Source: Brasilonema sp. CT11 (lineage in GTDB: Bacteria; Cyanobacteriota; Cyanobacteriia; Cyanobacteriales; Nostocaceae). Taken from it: a DNA stretch of 48,231 nucleotides. Of this stretch, positions 40,173 through 48,231 are shown piece after piece. Made by a program: the position numbers and the translations under genes. The notes beneath the pieces are model-generated. The model was not told the DNA's origin. It made no database searches and worked only from the letters and a program-made list of their open reading frames with translations. Position 1 is the first letter of the stretch, and each line of letters begins with the position of its first letter. Location: NCBI RefSeq assembly GCF_017982655.1, contig NZ_JABXYX010000039.1, positions 1 to 48,231 on the forward strand. The letters run 5' to 3'.

Positions 40173-41666
40173 ATGAATCAAGAAAAAGAACAAGATTTGG
40201 TTGAGAAGCTGATCACTGGAATTCCTGGCTTTGATATATTATCTGAAGGCGGATTACCTAAGTCACGAGTCACGTTAGTAGTTGGTACCGCAGGTAGTGG
40301 TAAGACTGTATTTGCATCTCAGTACCTTGCACAAGGAATTAAACAGGGCGAGAATGGCGTGTTTGTGACTTTTGAAGAATCTCCCCAGCGTATACGAAAA
40401 AATATGCGAGGCTTTGGCTGGGATATCCGCAAATGGGAGGAGGAAGGCAAATGGGCGTTTGTTGATGCTTCCCGCCAAGCTGGAGAAAAACCTTTGGTGA
40501 GTGGAGAATACGACTTCGATTCTCTTGTTGCTCGGATTAAGTATGCCATTAATCAGGTGGGTGCAATACGAGTCTCAATGGATTGTTTGGGAGCAATGTT
40601 TACTTATTTACCTGATAAAGCTCAAGTTCGCAATGACTTATTCATGATTGGTTCAGTCTTGGAACAAATTGAAAGTACGGTTGTTGTGACATCTGAACGC
40701 AATCAAGACTACGGTGAGATTAGCACTTACGGTGTTGAAGAGTTTGTCGCTGACAATGTGATTATCCTGCGCAATGTGATGTTCCAACAGAAGCGCCGAC
40801 GAACAATAGAAATTCTTAAGTATAGAGGTAGTCCTCACAAGCAGGGAGAATTTCCTTTTTCAATTGTTCCTGACAAAGGGATTGTGATTATTCCTCTGTC
40901 TCGAACGGAAACAGCAGAAGAAAGCACAACTGATACCCGTATAACCTCTGGTGTTCCTGAACTGGATGCTATGTGTGACGGTGGTTTGTTTCAAAATTCT
41001 ATTATTCTTGTGTCAGGAGCTACAGGTACAGGCAAAACCTTGGTATCAACCCAGTTTATAGCAGCAGGTGCTAATAATAAGGAACGTTGCTTATTGTTTG
41101 CTTTTGAGGAAAACCGAGAACTGATTTTGAGAAATGCTCTGGGGTGGAGTGTTGACTTCCGACAAATGGAACGGGATGGGCAATTGAAATTTGTATGTCG
41201 CAATCCAGAGGCAAATCCACTGGAGTATCACTTGATTAAAATGCAAGAAATGATTGAGGAATTTCAACCTCATCGGGTAGCAATTGATAGTCTTTCAGCA
41301 TTGGAGTGGGCTTCTAATACAGAAGGATTTCGGCAATTTCTTGTTGGTCTAAATTCAATGATCAGAGAACGTAAAATGACGGCACTGTACACTTCCACAA
41401 CTCCGATGAGTCTTGTTAGTAGTACCTCAACTTCCGAGAATCATATCTCTATTACTACTGATGTGATTATATTACTACGATATGTTGAAGTTTATGGGGA
41501 AATTCGCAGAGGAATAGCAGTGATAAAAATGCGCGGCTCACAGCACGATAAGCAAATCCGAGAGTTTACAATTGACAATCGGGGTATGCACATCGGCAAA
41601 CCATTTCGCAACATCACTGGCATTTTGATTGGTAATCCTATGTCTGGTTTTTACAAACCAAAATGA
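40173..41666 (+). CDS. kaiC: KaiC-family double RecA-like ATPase/kinase (accessory KaiC)
   Basis: The 497-residue protein has two RecA/RAD55-type domains. CI has Walker A GTAGSGKT (38-45) and the catalytic E68-E69. CII has GATGTGKT (282-289) and an FEE pair in LLFAFEENREL. At the site of the autophosphorylated S431/T432 of Synechococcus KaiC, the sequence is H424-I-S426-I427-T428-T429-D, so Ser is kept and the Thr is Ile by my alignment. The C-terminal tail is short. Arrangement kaiB-kaiC followed by a hybrid kinase resembles KaiB/KaiC paralogues outside the main kaiABC operon. Start is ATG 40173. Confidence 0.92.
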   Translation: MNQEKEQDLVEKLITGIPGFDILSEGGLPKSRVTLVVGTAGSGKTVFASQYLAQGIKQGENGVFVTFEESPQRIRKNMRGFGWDIRKWEEEGKWAFVDASRQAGEKPLVSGEYDFDSLVARIKYAINQVGAIRVSMDCLGAMFTYLPDKAQVRNDLFMIGSVLEQIESTVVVTSERNQDYGEISTYGVEEFVADNVIILRNVMFQQKRRRTIEILKYRGSPHKQGEFPFSIVPDKGIVIIPLSRTETAEESTTDTRITSGVPELDAMCDGGLFQNSIILVSGATGTGKTLVSTQFIAAGANNKERCLLFAFEENRELILRNALGWSVDFRQMERDGQLKFVCRNPEANPLEYHLIKMQEMIEEFQPHRVAIDSLSALEWASNTEGFRQFLVGLNSMIRERKMTALYTSTTPMSLVSSTSTSENHISITTDVIILLRYVEVYGEIRRGIAVIKMRGSQHDKQIREFTIDNRGMHIGKPFRNITGILIGNPMSGFYKPK

Positions 41667-41978
41667 TTAAAACAGTTATCAGTTATCAAGGAAGCGCAGT
41701 ATCAGTTATCAGGTAGGAAACGGACTCGTCCACCCCTTGTTCACTGTTTACTGTTCACTGCGATGCACTGAGCTTGCGTTGCCCTGAGCTTTGTCGAAGC
41801 TTCGGCTTCGCTCAGCTTAAAAGGGGTCGAAGTGTTCACTGTTCCCTGGTGAATACCTCTTTTTCTTCTCTTTCTACAGGAAGAGTAATAAACATAAGTC
41901 TTTGGGTGAGATTGTGCGGCACCATTAGCGATTAATATTAAATTATATTAATCCTCAGTTTACGAAAACCAGTTAAAA
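41667..41978. other. Repeat-bearing intergenic stretch between kaiC and the kinase gene
   Basis: It has CAGTTATCAGTTATCA-type short repeats (41672-41720; the same kind is at 35152-35190), TTCACTGTTTACTGTTCACT near 41740, and a stem around GAAGCTTCGGCTTC near 41797. No gene. It probably holds a separate promoter for the kinase in the last 100 bases (AT-rich, 41925-41955). Confidence 0.5.
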
Positions 41979-43946
41979 GTGGATAACAAATGTACCATAT
42001 TATTTTTATTAAACTCGCTCCAATCTACAGAAAATATCCTCGCTGTGATGAATGGGGCTGGTTTTGCAGTCGATTATAAGTGTATAGCAACAAAAGTTGA
42101 TTACCTCACTTATCTCAATTGTGGTTGGGATGCGATGGTTGCTGAAGACAGTTTAAAAGATTTAGACGCTTTGGAAGCATTGCAAGAAATGCACGCGCAG
42201 GGGTTGAACATCCCTTTTGTGATTATTAATGGTACGGATAGCGCATTTATTGCCGTAAAATGTATTAAGGCAGGAGCAACAGACTACCTATCCAAAGATG
42301 AACTGGTACGGCTTCCTGATGTTATAAAACAGGTTCTTGGGGAGAAAACACAATCATCCCAATTGCATAAGCAAGATTTAGAACAACAGCTGCAAGAACA
42401 GACAGTAGAACTCGGAAAACAAAAAGAGCACTCTCAACAAGTCGAAGCAACACTGCAAAAGGTTGAACTACAGTTACAAACGCTGATTACCAAGAATGCT
42501 GACGGTATAGTGGTTGTGGATCGGCATGGCATTGTGCGTTTTATTAACCCAGCAGCACTAAATATGTTTGCCTGTAAACAAGAAGAATTATTGGGTGAGT
42601 TGTTTGGCTTTCCTGTTGTTGGTGAGGATAATACAGAGGTCGATATTTACCCTTATAGATGTAACACAGAACGCACCGCAGCAAAGGATAGTCTCGAAAA
42701 AATTGCCCAAATGCGCGTGGTAGAAATTGAGTGGCAAGGAGAAACTGCTTATCTTGTTTCTTTAAGAGATATCACAGAACGCAGACGAGCTGAACAAGAG
42801 CGGAATAAACTTTTGGAAGAGGCTCAAGCAGCAAACCGCATCAAAGATGAGTTTCTTGCTGTTCTTTCCCATGAATTGCGAACACCTTTAAATCCAATAC
42901 TCGGGTGGGTGAAACTTTTACGCAGTGGCAAGCTTAATGATAACAAAAAAGAGCAAGCACTGGAAACTATTGAGCGTAACGCGAGTTTACAGGTGCAACT
43001 GATCAATGACTTGCTAAGTGTATCTAAAATTTTGCGTGGTAAGCTAACTCTTAATCCAATTGCTGTTAACCTGCAAACTATAATTACCAAAGCTATAGAA
43101 AGTGTAGATATTGCGGCTCAAGCTAAGTCAATTGAGATATTGACTGTATTTGATGCTAATCTGGGAGTAGTTTTTGGTGATTCAAAACGATTGCAGCAAG
43201 TCATGTGGAATCTCCTTTCTAACGCTGTGAAATTTACGCCATCAAATGGACAAGTCACAGTTCGATTAAAAAGGGTTGGCTTATACGCTCAAGTTCAAGT
43301 TATTGATACAGGCAAAGGTATTCAACCAGATTTTTTACCTTATATATTTGATTACTTCCGTCAACAAGATAGTGGTTATACCAGAAAATTTGGGGGTTTG
43401 GGTTTAGGGCTTTCTCTTGTTCGCCACTTAGTTGAATTACACGGCGGAACTATTCAAGCTGAAAGTCGTGGTGAGGGAAAGGGAGCAACTTTTACTGTTA
43501 AGCTTCCATTGATGCTGAATCCCTCCATAACTCAAGGTGAGACTCAAAAAGATGACAAGAGTCCAGATTTACATGGTGTGCGGGTACTGGTTGTGGATGA
43601 TGAACCAGACAACCGCGATTTTTTGGCTTTTCTACTAGAAGCTTATGGGGCTTGTGTATGTGCAGCCGCCTCAGCACATGAAGCGCTTTCATCACTGGTT
43701 GACGAACAGCCAGATTTGCTGGTGAGTGATATTAAAATGCCAGAAATGGATGGTTACATGTTAATTCGTCAAATCAGATCTTTGCCACCTGAGCGAGGAG
43801 GACAAATTCCGGCGATCGCCCTCACTGCTTACGCCGGGCAGACTCCTCAACAGCAAGCTCATGGTACTGGTTTTACGCTTCATTTTCCCAAGCCAATTGA
43901 ACCAGTTCTTTTGGCGACAGCGATCGCAAATTTGGTTGAGAAATAA
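41979..43946 (+). CDS. Hybrid histidine kinase with N-terminal pseudo-receiver, PAS, and C-terminal receiver
   Basis: The protein has 655 residues from GTG 41979. The N-terminal receiver-like domain (1-125) lacks the acidic pair (FLLNS) and has Glu or a shifted Asp at the phospho-acceptor place (AMVAED), but keeps the Lys (DYLSKDEL). A coiled coil (about 127-165) is followed by a PAS domain (about 168-270), HisKA with LSHELRTPLNP (H298), and HATPase (N-box WNLLSNAVKF, G-box GLGLGLSLV). A true receiver (VLVVDDEPDN, D584 in VSDIKMPEMDG) ends the protein. It has no membrane segment. Position after kaiBC suggests a clock-linked signalling role; this is inference. Confidence 0.88.
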   Translation: MDNKCTILFLLNSLQSTENILAVMNGAGFAVDYKCIATKVDYLTYLNCGWDAMVAEDSLKDLDALEALQEMHAQGLNIPFVIINGTDSAFIAVKCIKAGATDYLSKDELVRLPDVIKQVLGEKTQSSQLHKQDLEQQLQEQTVELGKQKEHSQQVEATLQKVELQLQTLITKNADGIVVVDRHGIVRFINPAALNMFACKQEELLGELFGFPVVGEDNTEVDIYPYRCNTERTAAKDSLEKIAQMRVVEIEWQGETAYLVSLRDITERRRAEQERNKLLEEAQAANRIKDEFLAVLSHELRTPLNPILGWVKLLRSGKLNDNKKEQALETIERNASLQVQLINDLLSVSKILRGKLTLNPIAVNLQTIITKAIESVDIAAQAKSIEILTVFDANLGVVFGDSKRLQQVMWNLLSNAVKFTPSNGQVTVRLKRVGLYAQVQVIDTGKGIQPDFLPYIFDYFRQQDSGYTRKFGGLGLGLSLVRHLVELHGGTIQAESRGEGKGATFTVKLPLMLNPSITQGETQKDDKSPDLHGVRVLVVDDEPDNRDFLAFLLEAYGACVCAAASAHEALSSLVDEQPDLLVSDIKMPEMDGYMLIRQIRSLPPERGGQIPAIALTAYAGQTPQQQAHGTGFTLHFPKPIEPVLLATAIANLVEK

Positions 43947-44007
43947 GAACGTGAGAAGAGGTTTTGGCGTAGGGAAACCCAACAAAAAATAGTTGAGTGC
44001 AAATGTA

Positions 44008-45429
44008 CTATTTCTTTCGTTGAGTCCAAAGCCAAGCCAAAGCGCCAAAAAACAAAGTGGCTGCAACACTCCAAAGCAAGCATGTGACTATGGGATGTAG
44101 TGGTTTGTTGAGAGATATTATGATTGGTTTATCGATGTGTTGAGTGACAACGCCAGAGACGATCGCACCTGCACCTAAGCCGACACCCACTACTTGAATG
44201 GTGTTTTCCAAAGAGCGATCGCGTTCGGCTTGTTGAATATCGCGTTCGGCTTGTTCTATTTCCACTATGCCGCGAATTGAGGCGATCGCCTGTTCTAACA
44301 AACTAGAACCGTGACGGAAATATCCCAAATCTGCTTGTATTTGTTTTTGGAATAAAGGAGAATTATCCTGACTAAAAGTTTTTAAAAATAGTAAGTCAGC
44401 ATTTTTTATTATACCGCTTATTTGTTGCAAATTTTCGGAATAATTAGATTCGTTTATGACGATTGTATTTTGATAATCTTCTAAATTTCGCAGCAAACGA
44501 GTGTATTTTAAGGCTAATTGCGGTAATTCTTTCAAGTGATTTTTTAAGTCTTTTAAATCGTCTGTTGTGACTTCATCGTTTTTACCTTTCTTAGGCAAGT
44601 TATCAATTGCGTTTTCTATCTCTTTATAGGCAGAAGCAACATCATGATAAATCCTGCGACTGTCTTGATAAGATTTGACAACCTTGGTACGAAAAAAGAA
44701 GAGATCTAATAGTTCTTGATAACATAGACTTAAATTCTCATCTGCCTTGTGATCACGGAATAACCAGATAAGGACATGTTGATAATTTGCTAACTGGCTA
44801 AACAAGCCATATTCAAAAATCGGACTCCCGAATAACTCTCCTTGACGACTCAAAGGCGGGCGTTGAGATGGATTAGGAAAAATGGCTTCTAGACATTCTT
44901 GGGCGATTTGAGAAATAGATTTTTCGTCTTTAGCGCCTGTCAGCCAAGCGGTAATTAATAAAGTTTGTCCAAGAAAGAGTTCTTTTTTTTCTAAAGTGAA
45001 ACAATTATTTGGATTTAACTTGCTCAAGAAAGCAATATCGACATCTTCTGTTGGTGTACCATCATCTTCTTTTTCTGGACGACGTAAATTTAAATACAAA
45101 GCGTAGCTGTCATAAAGTCGCAAGGGTTGAGCAAAGCCTTTGATGATGACTTGTTGCGTGTCAAAGGAGATTTTCCCTTCTACATCTACAGCATAATTAT
45201 CATCTTTGACTTCTGAGTCTTTGAGCAAGTCAACGCGGGGACTATGGGGTTCTTTGTGAATATCTATGCGCTGATTGAGATGTAAATCTTGATCTAAAGT
45301 GGTGCTGACTATTGTATCAGCACTTTGCCACAGTTGAATTTTCTCAGCTTGCACAGAAGTGGAATCTACATTTGCACCCTTATAAAGCTGAAAAGCAAAA
45401 AGGTGAATATTGGGAGCATAGATTTTCAT
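44008..45429 (-). CDS. Uncharacterised membrane-anchored protein linked to a CHAT gene
   Basis: The protein has 473 residues. The N-terminal 150 (MKIYAPNIHLFAFQLYKGAN and later KGFAQPLRLYDSYALYLNLR) look beta-rich and are probably cytosolic. The middle is helical, with coiled coil at about 255-345 and 385-405 (VEIEQAERDIQQAERDRSLE). Two hydrophobic segments near the C-terminus (TIQVVGVGLGAGAIVSGVVT, about 410; PIVTCLLWSVAATLFFGALA, about 445) are likely membrane helices, followed by a basic end. I recognise no family function. It is the last gene of a leftward set after the TPR-CHAT and 106-residue proteins; a membrane effector or anchor for them is a guess. Confidence 0.7.
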   Translation of the reverse strand: MKIYAPNIHLFAFQLYKGANVDSTSVQAEKIQLWQSADTIVSTTLDQDLHLNQRIDIHKEPHSPRVDLLKDSEVKDDNYAVDVEGKISFDTQQVIIKGFAQPLRLYDSYALYLNLRRPEKEDDGTPTEDVDIAFLSKLNPNNCFTLEKKELFLGQTLLITAWLTGAKDEKSISQIAQECLEAIFPNPSQRPPLSRQGELFGSPIFEYGLFSQLANYQHVLIWLFRDHKADENLSLCYQELLDLFFFRTKVVKSYQDSRRIYHDVASAYKEIENAIDNLPKKGKNDEVTTDDLKDLKNHLKELPQLALKYTRLLRNLEDYQNTIVINESNYSENLQQISGIIKNADLLFLKTFSQDNSPLFQKQIQADLGYFRHGSSLLEQAIASIRGIVEIEQAERDIQQAERDRSLENTIQVVGVGLGAGAIVSGVVTQHIDKPIIISLNKPLHPIVTCLLWSVAATLFFGALAWLWTQRKK

Positions 45430-45468
45430 GTAAGGTTTTGGTACTCAGTTTTTAATATTCTCTCCCTT

Positions 45469-45582
45469 CTCTCGTTCCCATGCTCTGCGTGGGAATGCAT
45501 TCTGTGAGGCTCCGCCTCCAGTTTATCAGCATTGAGGCAGAGCCTCAAACAATGCATTCCCAGCCGGAGGCTAGGAACGAGA
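45469..45582. repeat. Long imperfect palindrome (MITE-like)
   Basis: TCTCGTTCCCATGCTCTGCG at the left is mirrored by GGCTAGGAACGAGA at the right. Inside, TGGGAATGCATT/AATGCATTCCCA and GAGGCTCCGCCTC/GAGGCAGAGCCTC pair. It fills the gap between the 106-residue gene and the 473-residue gene and may attenuate read-through. Confidence 0.85.
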
Positions 45583-45586
45583 AACT

Positions 45587-45907
45587 CTATTTCTTTTTAT
45601 CTTGTAATTTTTGCACTTCCTCTTGCAAAACTCGGTAACGATTCTCCAAAGTATTTTCCTGGCTTTGCGGTTTCGTCTTCCCGACTTTACTAATTTCTCG
45701 TTCTTCAACCAGCAGGGCATCTATCACAGATTTATGATTTTTGTACCACTGACGAATCACTTGTGCAATCACCTGTGAGTTAAGATTTTCTATCGCAGCA
45801 AGGTTTTTTTGCAGTGTCGGTAAATCAGCGATCGCATCCTCAGAAAACACATAATCTTGTTCTCTGACGACTTGGGTAAAGGCTTCGATAATTTTATCTG
45901 GTTCCAT
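45587..45907 (-). CDS. Small helical protein of unknown function in the CHAT set
   Basis: The 106 residues are fully helical by composition: IIEAFTQVVREQDYVFSEDA, QVIAQVIRQWYKNHKSVIDA and a C-terminal coiled coil (ENRYRVLQEEVQKLQDKKK). I know of no enzymatic motif. Start ATG 45907. It lies 139 bases after the TPR-CHAT stop and before the membrane protein on the same strand. Adjacent position suggests an adaptor or regulator of the CHAT protein, but this cannot be shown here. Confidence 0.65.
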   Translation of the reverse strand: MEPDKIIEAFTQVVREQDYVFSEDAIADLPTLQKNLAAIENLNSQVIAQVIRQWYKNHKSVIDALLVEEREISKVGKTKPQSQENTLENRYRVLQEEVQKLQDKKK

Positions 45908-45965
45908 AGTTTTTACCTGTTTGAAATTTTGAATTTGAGATTATCCTGTCTCCGCAAGCTTAAGG

Positions 45966-46047
45966 AACCTCACCCTGCCCTCCGGGCATCCCTCTCCTTG
46001 GTAAGGAGAGGGAAAGATTTTAGCGCAGCTAAAAGCGAGGGTGAGGT
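45966..46047. repeat. Palindromic interspersed repeat after the CHAT gene
   Basis: AACCTCACCCT and AGGGTGAGGTT form the outer arms. CCCTCTCCTT/AAGGAGAGGG and TTTTAGC/GCTAAAA form inner stems. It resembles the palindrome translated within the WD40 gene (29832-29894). It touches the CHAT stop codon and could serve as its terminator. Confidence 0.85.
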
Positions 46048-48231
46048 TATTCTCCAATTGCACAAAAAGCTGCCCAAAAAGCCGGCTGTTCAAATGGTCG
46101 ATGTTCTGGGTAATATGCTTCTAATATCTTTTTTACTTTCTGTTTTTGCTCAGGATTCATATCTGTTTTACCATCCAGCCATTGCAATAACTCTCGTTGG
46201 GTGACTCGACGCAACCATTGCTGCGCAGAGTTAAGAGCAAAAGGCACATTTTGAGTTACAGTTTGCAGGTTTTCATAAAACTTAATCATTAACAAAGCTG
46301 TAGAAAAGTCATTGACAGCCCATAAACTACTGACGATACTAGCTGCACCGGCGCGGATAAAGCCACTGGGTAAACCAATATATTCATCGCTGGTGTTGAG
46401 AATGTCAACTAAGCCAGTTTCGCAAGCCGAAAGCGTGACAAGACGACAGTTTGGTAAACTTAATTGGAAGATATCTTCGAGAGTGAGACAATTTTCTAAG
46501 TCAATTTCTGTGTCGTCAGAGACTCGCAAATAGCGAGAGGTTTCTGGTTCTGCAGGAAGAGGAGAAATCTCAGAAGCTGCTAACAGTAAAGCGGATTTTT
46601 CCGGAAGGTTAAAGTTGAAGTAGCCGTGACAAGAAAAATGCAACCAGTTTGCATTGCGGAAATTTTCGGCGGTTGTTGGTTGTGCTAAAGCAGCTGCTGT
46701 TGCTTGATTCTTTTTCAGGATGTGGCGTGGGTGAAATGCAGCAGCAATTGTCTCGACTTCGATATCAGTGAACTCTAAATCCTTTGTGGGGTTTTGAATC
46801 GCGAATAGGTGATGGAATCGTGAGTAAGATAATGTCTTGGCTTTGTTTTGCGTCACGCGCCAAAGTTGACAACTCGGTGCATAACTGACGCCGTTGGGGA
46901 ATTTATCTATGAGATATTCCTCTGATGATAAGGGTAAAGCATGAAGAGGGAGTAGGTGCAGGTAATGATGGGGAATTAAAATAACTTTCTTGCACTGTTG
47001 TGGAACAAGAGAAAGAATTTCGGGTATGTGTAAAATCTCAGCGAGTAGGCTCAGTTTATCATTGAGGAAATGTCGCCAGCGCTGTTTATCGCCATAGTAA
47101 AGCAGGAGATAATCCTTTGTCCAATTCGCCAACTTTTCTAAGTCTTGAAATTGTGACTGCCAAATTTCAGGTTGTTCCTTGTGGCGGGTAATGATGAAAG
47201 CGCGAAAACAATTATTAAAGAAATAGAATTGGATGATCGCAGTTTCCTGATCTAGCAGGTTGTAAATCTCGTCATAGCGGATGGGGTTCAAGCCGATAAT
47301 TCTTGTGATCAGTTGTTCTCGCCTTTGACGCAACTTATTGAGTTGAGTGCGATCGCTATCTTGGAGATTAGATTTTTCTGCTTGTTCTATACGACGCTTT
47401 TCTTCTTCGATTTCCTGCTGTAGCTGTTGGAGTTGATTTTTGGATTCTTCAGAAATTGCGAGTTTGGGGTACAAGTCAGGGCTAAACAGGAGTTCCACCA
47501 AGTTACGGGTTTTGCTACGTTCAATATATTCAATTGCTTCGCTAGATTTTTTCAACTCCAGACAAACTTCTACCATGCAACGATAAATTTGATTAAAATG
47601 TTCTGCTTGCTTGCGTTTGCTTTCATCGCCAGAAACAATTTCCCCCCGCAACAATAGAGTTGTTTCAATAGCAGAATGAAAAGTTGTGTAAGCATCGCTG
47701 AAGCGTTGTGCATCTTGGTAAGCATAACCCAGGTTGAATAATGTCTCAGCATAGTTTTGGGGAAACGCTTGGCGAGTGTAAACTTCCAAAGCAGCAGAGT
47801 AAGATGCGATCGCCATTTCTAAATTCTGTGCTTTGTCACCCAATATTCTGACACGGTAAGCACTCCCCAGATTATTTTGCGTCATCGCCCAATCTAGGGG
47901 AAACGCTTGGCGGGTTCTTACTTCCAAAGCAGCAGAGTAAGATGCGATCGCCATTTCTAAATTCTGTGCTTTGTCGCCCAATATTCTGTCACGGTAAGCA
48001 AGCCCCAGATTATTTTGCATACCCGCCCAATCTTGGGGAAAGGCTTGGCGAGTGTAAACTTCCAAAGCAGCAGAGTAAGATGCGATCGCACTTTCGATAT
48101 TCTGTGCTTTGTCGCCCAATATTCTGTTCGAGTAAGCAAGCCCCAGATTATTTTGCGTCATCGCCCAATTTTGGGGAAACGCTTGGCGGGTTCTAACGGA
48201 CAATGCAGCAGAGTAAGATGCGATCGCACTT
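46047..48231 (-). CDS. TPR-CHAT (caspase-like) protein, 5' end outside the window
   Basis: At least 728 residues are in the window, and the frame is open to its right edge. The upstream part is made of tetratricopeptide repeats of 46 residues (NNLGLAY.DRILGDKAQNLE.AIASYSAALEV.TRQAFPQDWA). A helical/coiled-coil linker (QLQQEIEEEKRRIEQAEKSN) and a C-terminal CHAT domain follow. The dyad His lies in NWLHFSCHGY (about 46625) and the Cys in VTLSACETGL (about 46425), both present, so it may be an active caspase-like protease. It is upstream of two genes of unknown function in the same direction. TPR-CHAT proteins in bacteria serve as regulated proteases in conflict or cell-death systems; substrates are unknown here. 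Confidence 0.9.
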   Translation of the reverse strand, partial: SAIASYSAALSVRTRQAFPQNWAMTQNNLGLAYSNRILGDKAQNIESAIASYSAALEVYTRQAFPQDWAGMQNNLGLAYRDRILGDKAQNLEMAIASYSAALEVRTRQAFPLDWAMTQNNLGSAYRVRILGDKAQNLEMAIASYSAALEVYTRQAFPQNYAETLFNLGYAYQDAQRFSDAYTTFHSAIETTLLLRGEIVSGDESKRKQAEHFNQIYRCMVEVCLELKKSSEAIEYIERSKTRNLVELLFSPDLYPKLAISEESKNQLQQLQQEIEEEKRRIEQAEKSNLQDSDRTQLNKLRQRREQLITRIIGLNPIRYDEIYNLLDQETAIIQFYFFNNCFRAFIITRHKEQPEIWQSQFQDLEKLANWTKDYLLLYYGDKQRWRHFLNDKLSLLAEILHIPEILSLVPQQCKKVILIPHHYLHLLPLHALPLSSEEYLIDKFPNGVSYAPSCQLWRVTQNKAKTLSYSRFHHLFAIQNPTKDLEFTDIEVETIAAAFHPRHILKKNQATAAALAQPTTAENFRNANWLHFSCHGYFNFNLPEKSALLLAASEISPLPAEPETSRYLRVSDDTEIDLENCLTLEDIFQLSLPNCRLVTLSACETGLVDILNTSDEYIGLPSGFIRAGAASIVSSLWAVNDFSTALLMIKFYENLQTVTQNVPFALNSAQQWLRRVTQRELLQWLDGKTDMNPEQKQKVKKILEAYYPEHRPFEQPAFWAAFCAIGE
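47745..48231 (-). repeat. 138-bp tandem repeats coding TPR units
   Basis: Three to four 138-bp units are nearly identical in DNA (GATGCGATCGCCATTTCTAA, TCTGTGCTTTGTCACCCAAT and similar lines recur at about 47803, 47941 and 48079). Each includes an HIP1 or near-HIP1 site. The array continues past the right edge. High identity implies recent expansion. Confidence 0.92.

Overview
The window looks like chromosome (or large plasmid) of a filamentous, heterocyst-type cyanobacterium. The palindrome GCGATCGC (HIP1) recurs throughout. The proteins are of cyanobacterial kinds: a type V-K transposon TnsB/TnsC/TniQ set, huge Ser/Thr-kinase/histidine-kinase hybrids, NACHT/WD40 proteins, a TPR-CHAT protein and KaiB/KaiC. 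Intergenic DNA is full of short palindromic repeats and MITE-like units. No tRNA, rRNA or CRISPR array was seen.

Layout. (1) 1-7249 is part of a CRISPR-associated (type V-K, ShCAST-like) transposon. tnsB-tnsC-tniQ run leftward. Beyond tniQ, converging on it, lies cargo: an AlbA/Schlafen-type ATPase and a type I restriction-modification remnant (hsdS, and hsdM cut by an IS5-like element at the window edge). cas12k, tracrRNA and the array are not in the window and would be expected left of base 1. (2) 7250-26480 is a 19.2 kb IS-bounded unit. A full-length IS (7250-9073) and an internally deleted inverted copy (25753-26480) flank it, and TGGGAA is repeated directly at both outer edges. It appears to have inserted into the tnsB-proximal end of the transposon, splitting tnsB and one TnsB-like site (7195-7218) from the other TnsB-like sites and the TGTACA terminus (26487-26668). 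Its payload is a 2230-residue sensor kinase with a coupled LuxR-type response regulator, followed by small oxidoreductase/hydrolase genes (two YcaC-like hydrolases, SDR, MDR reductase, DsbA-like, cupin), a divergent sigma-like protein and many broken genes (AraC, SDR, RidA, SnoaL, response regulator). (3) At 26669 the transposon terminus is followed by TAAAA and then by a second, oppositely facing terminus (26674-26697).

(4) 26719-48231 holds chromosomal or island genes: an isochorismatase-type hydrolase; a three-gene STAND module (NACHT ATPase, WD40 protein with ten near-identical 126-bp repeats, and a second NACHT-like ATPase with an altered Walker B); a two-RCK potassium-channel-like protein; two tandem Ser/Thr kinases; a methyltransferase; a kaiB-kaiC-histidine kinase cluster; and a leftward TPR-CHAT / small protein / membrane protein set that runs off the right end.

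How parts work together. TnsB, TnsC and TniQ form the DNA integration machinery. The kinase/regulator pair probably controls some neighbouring genes, and a shared ~60-bp motif lies upstream of three transcription units. The STAND and CHAT modules resemble conflict or self-recognition systems. The most notable observations are the nested transposon structure with back-to-back termini and the split STAND system with a hypervariable repeat sensor.
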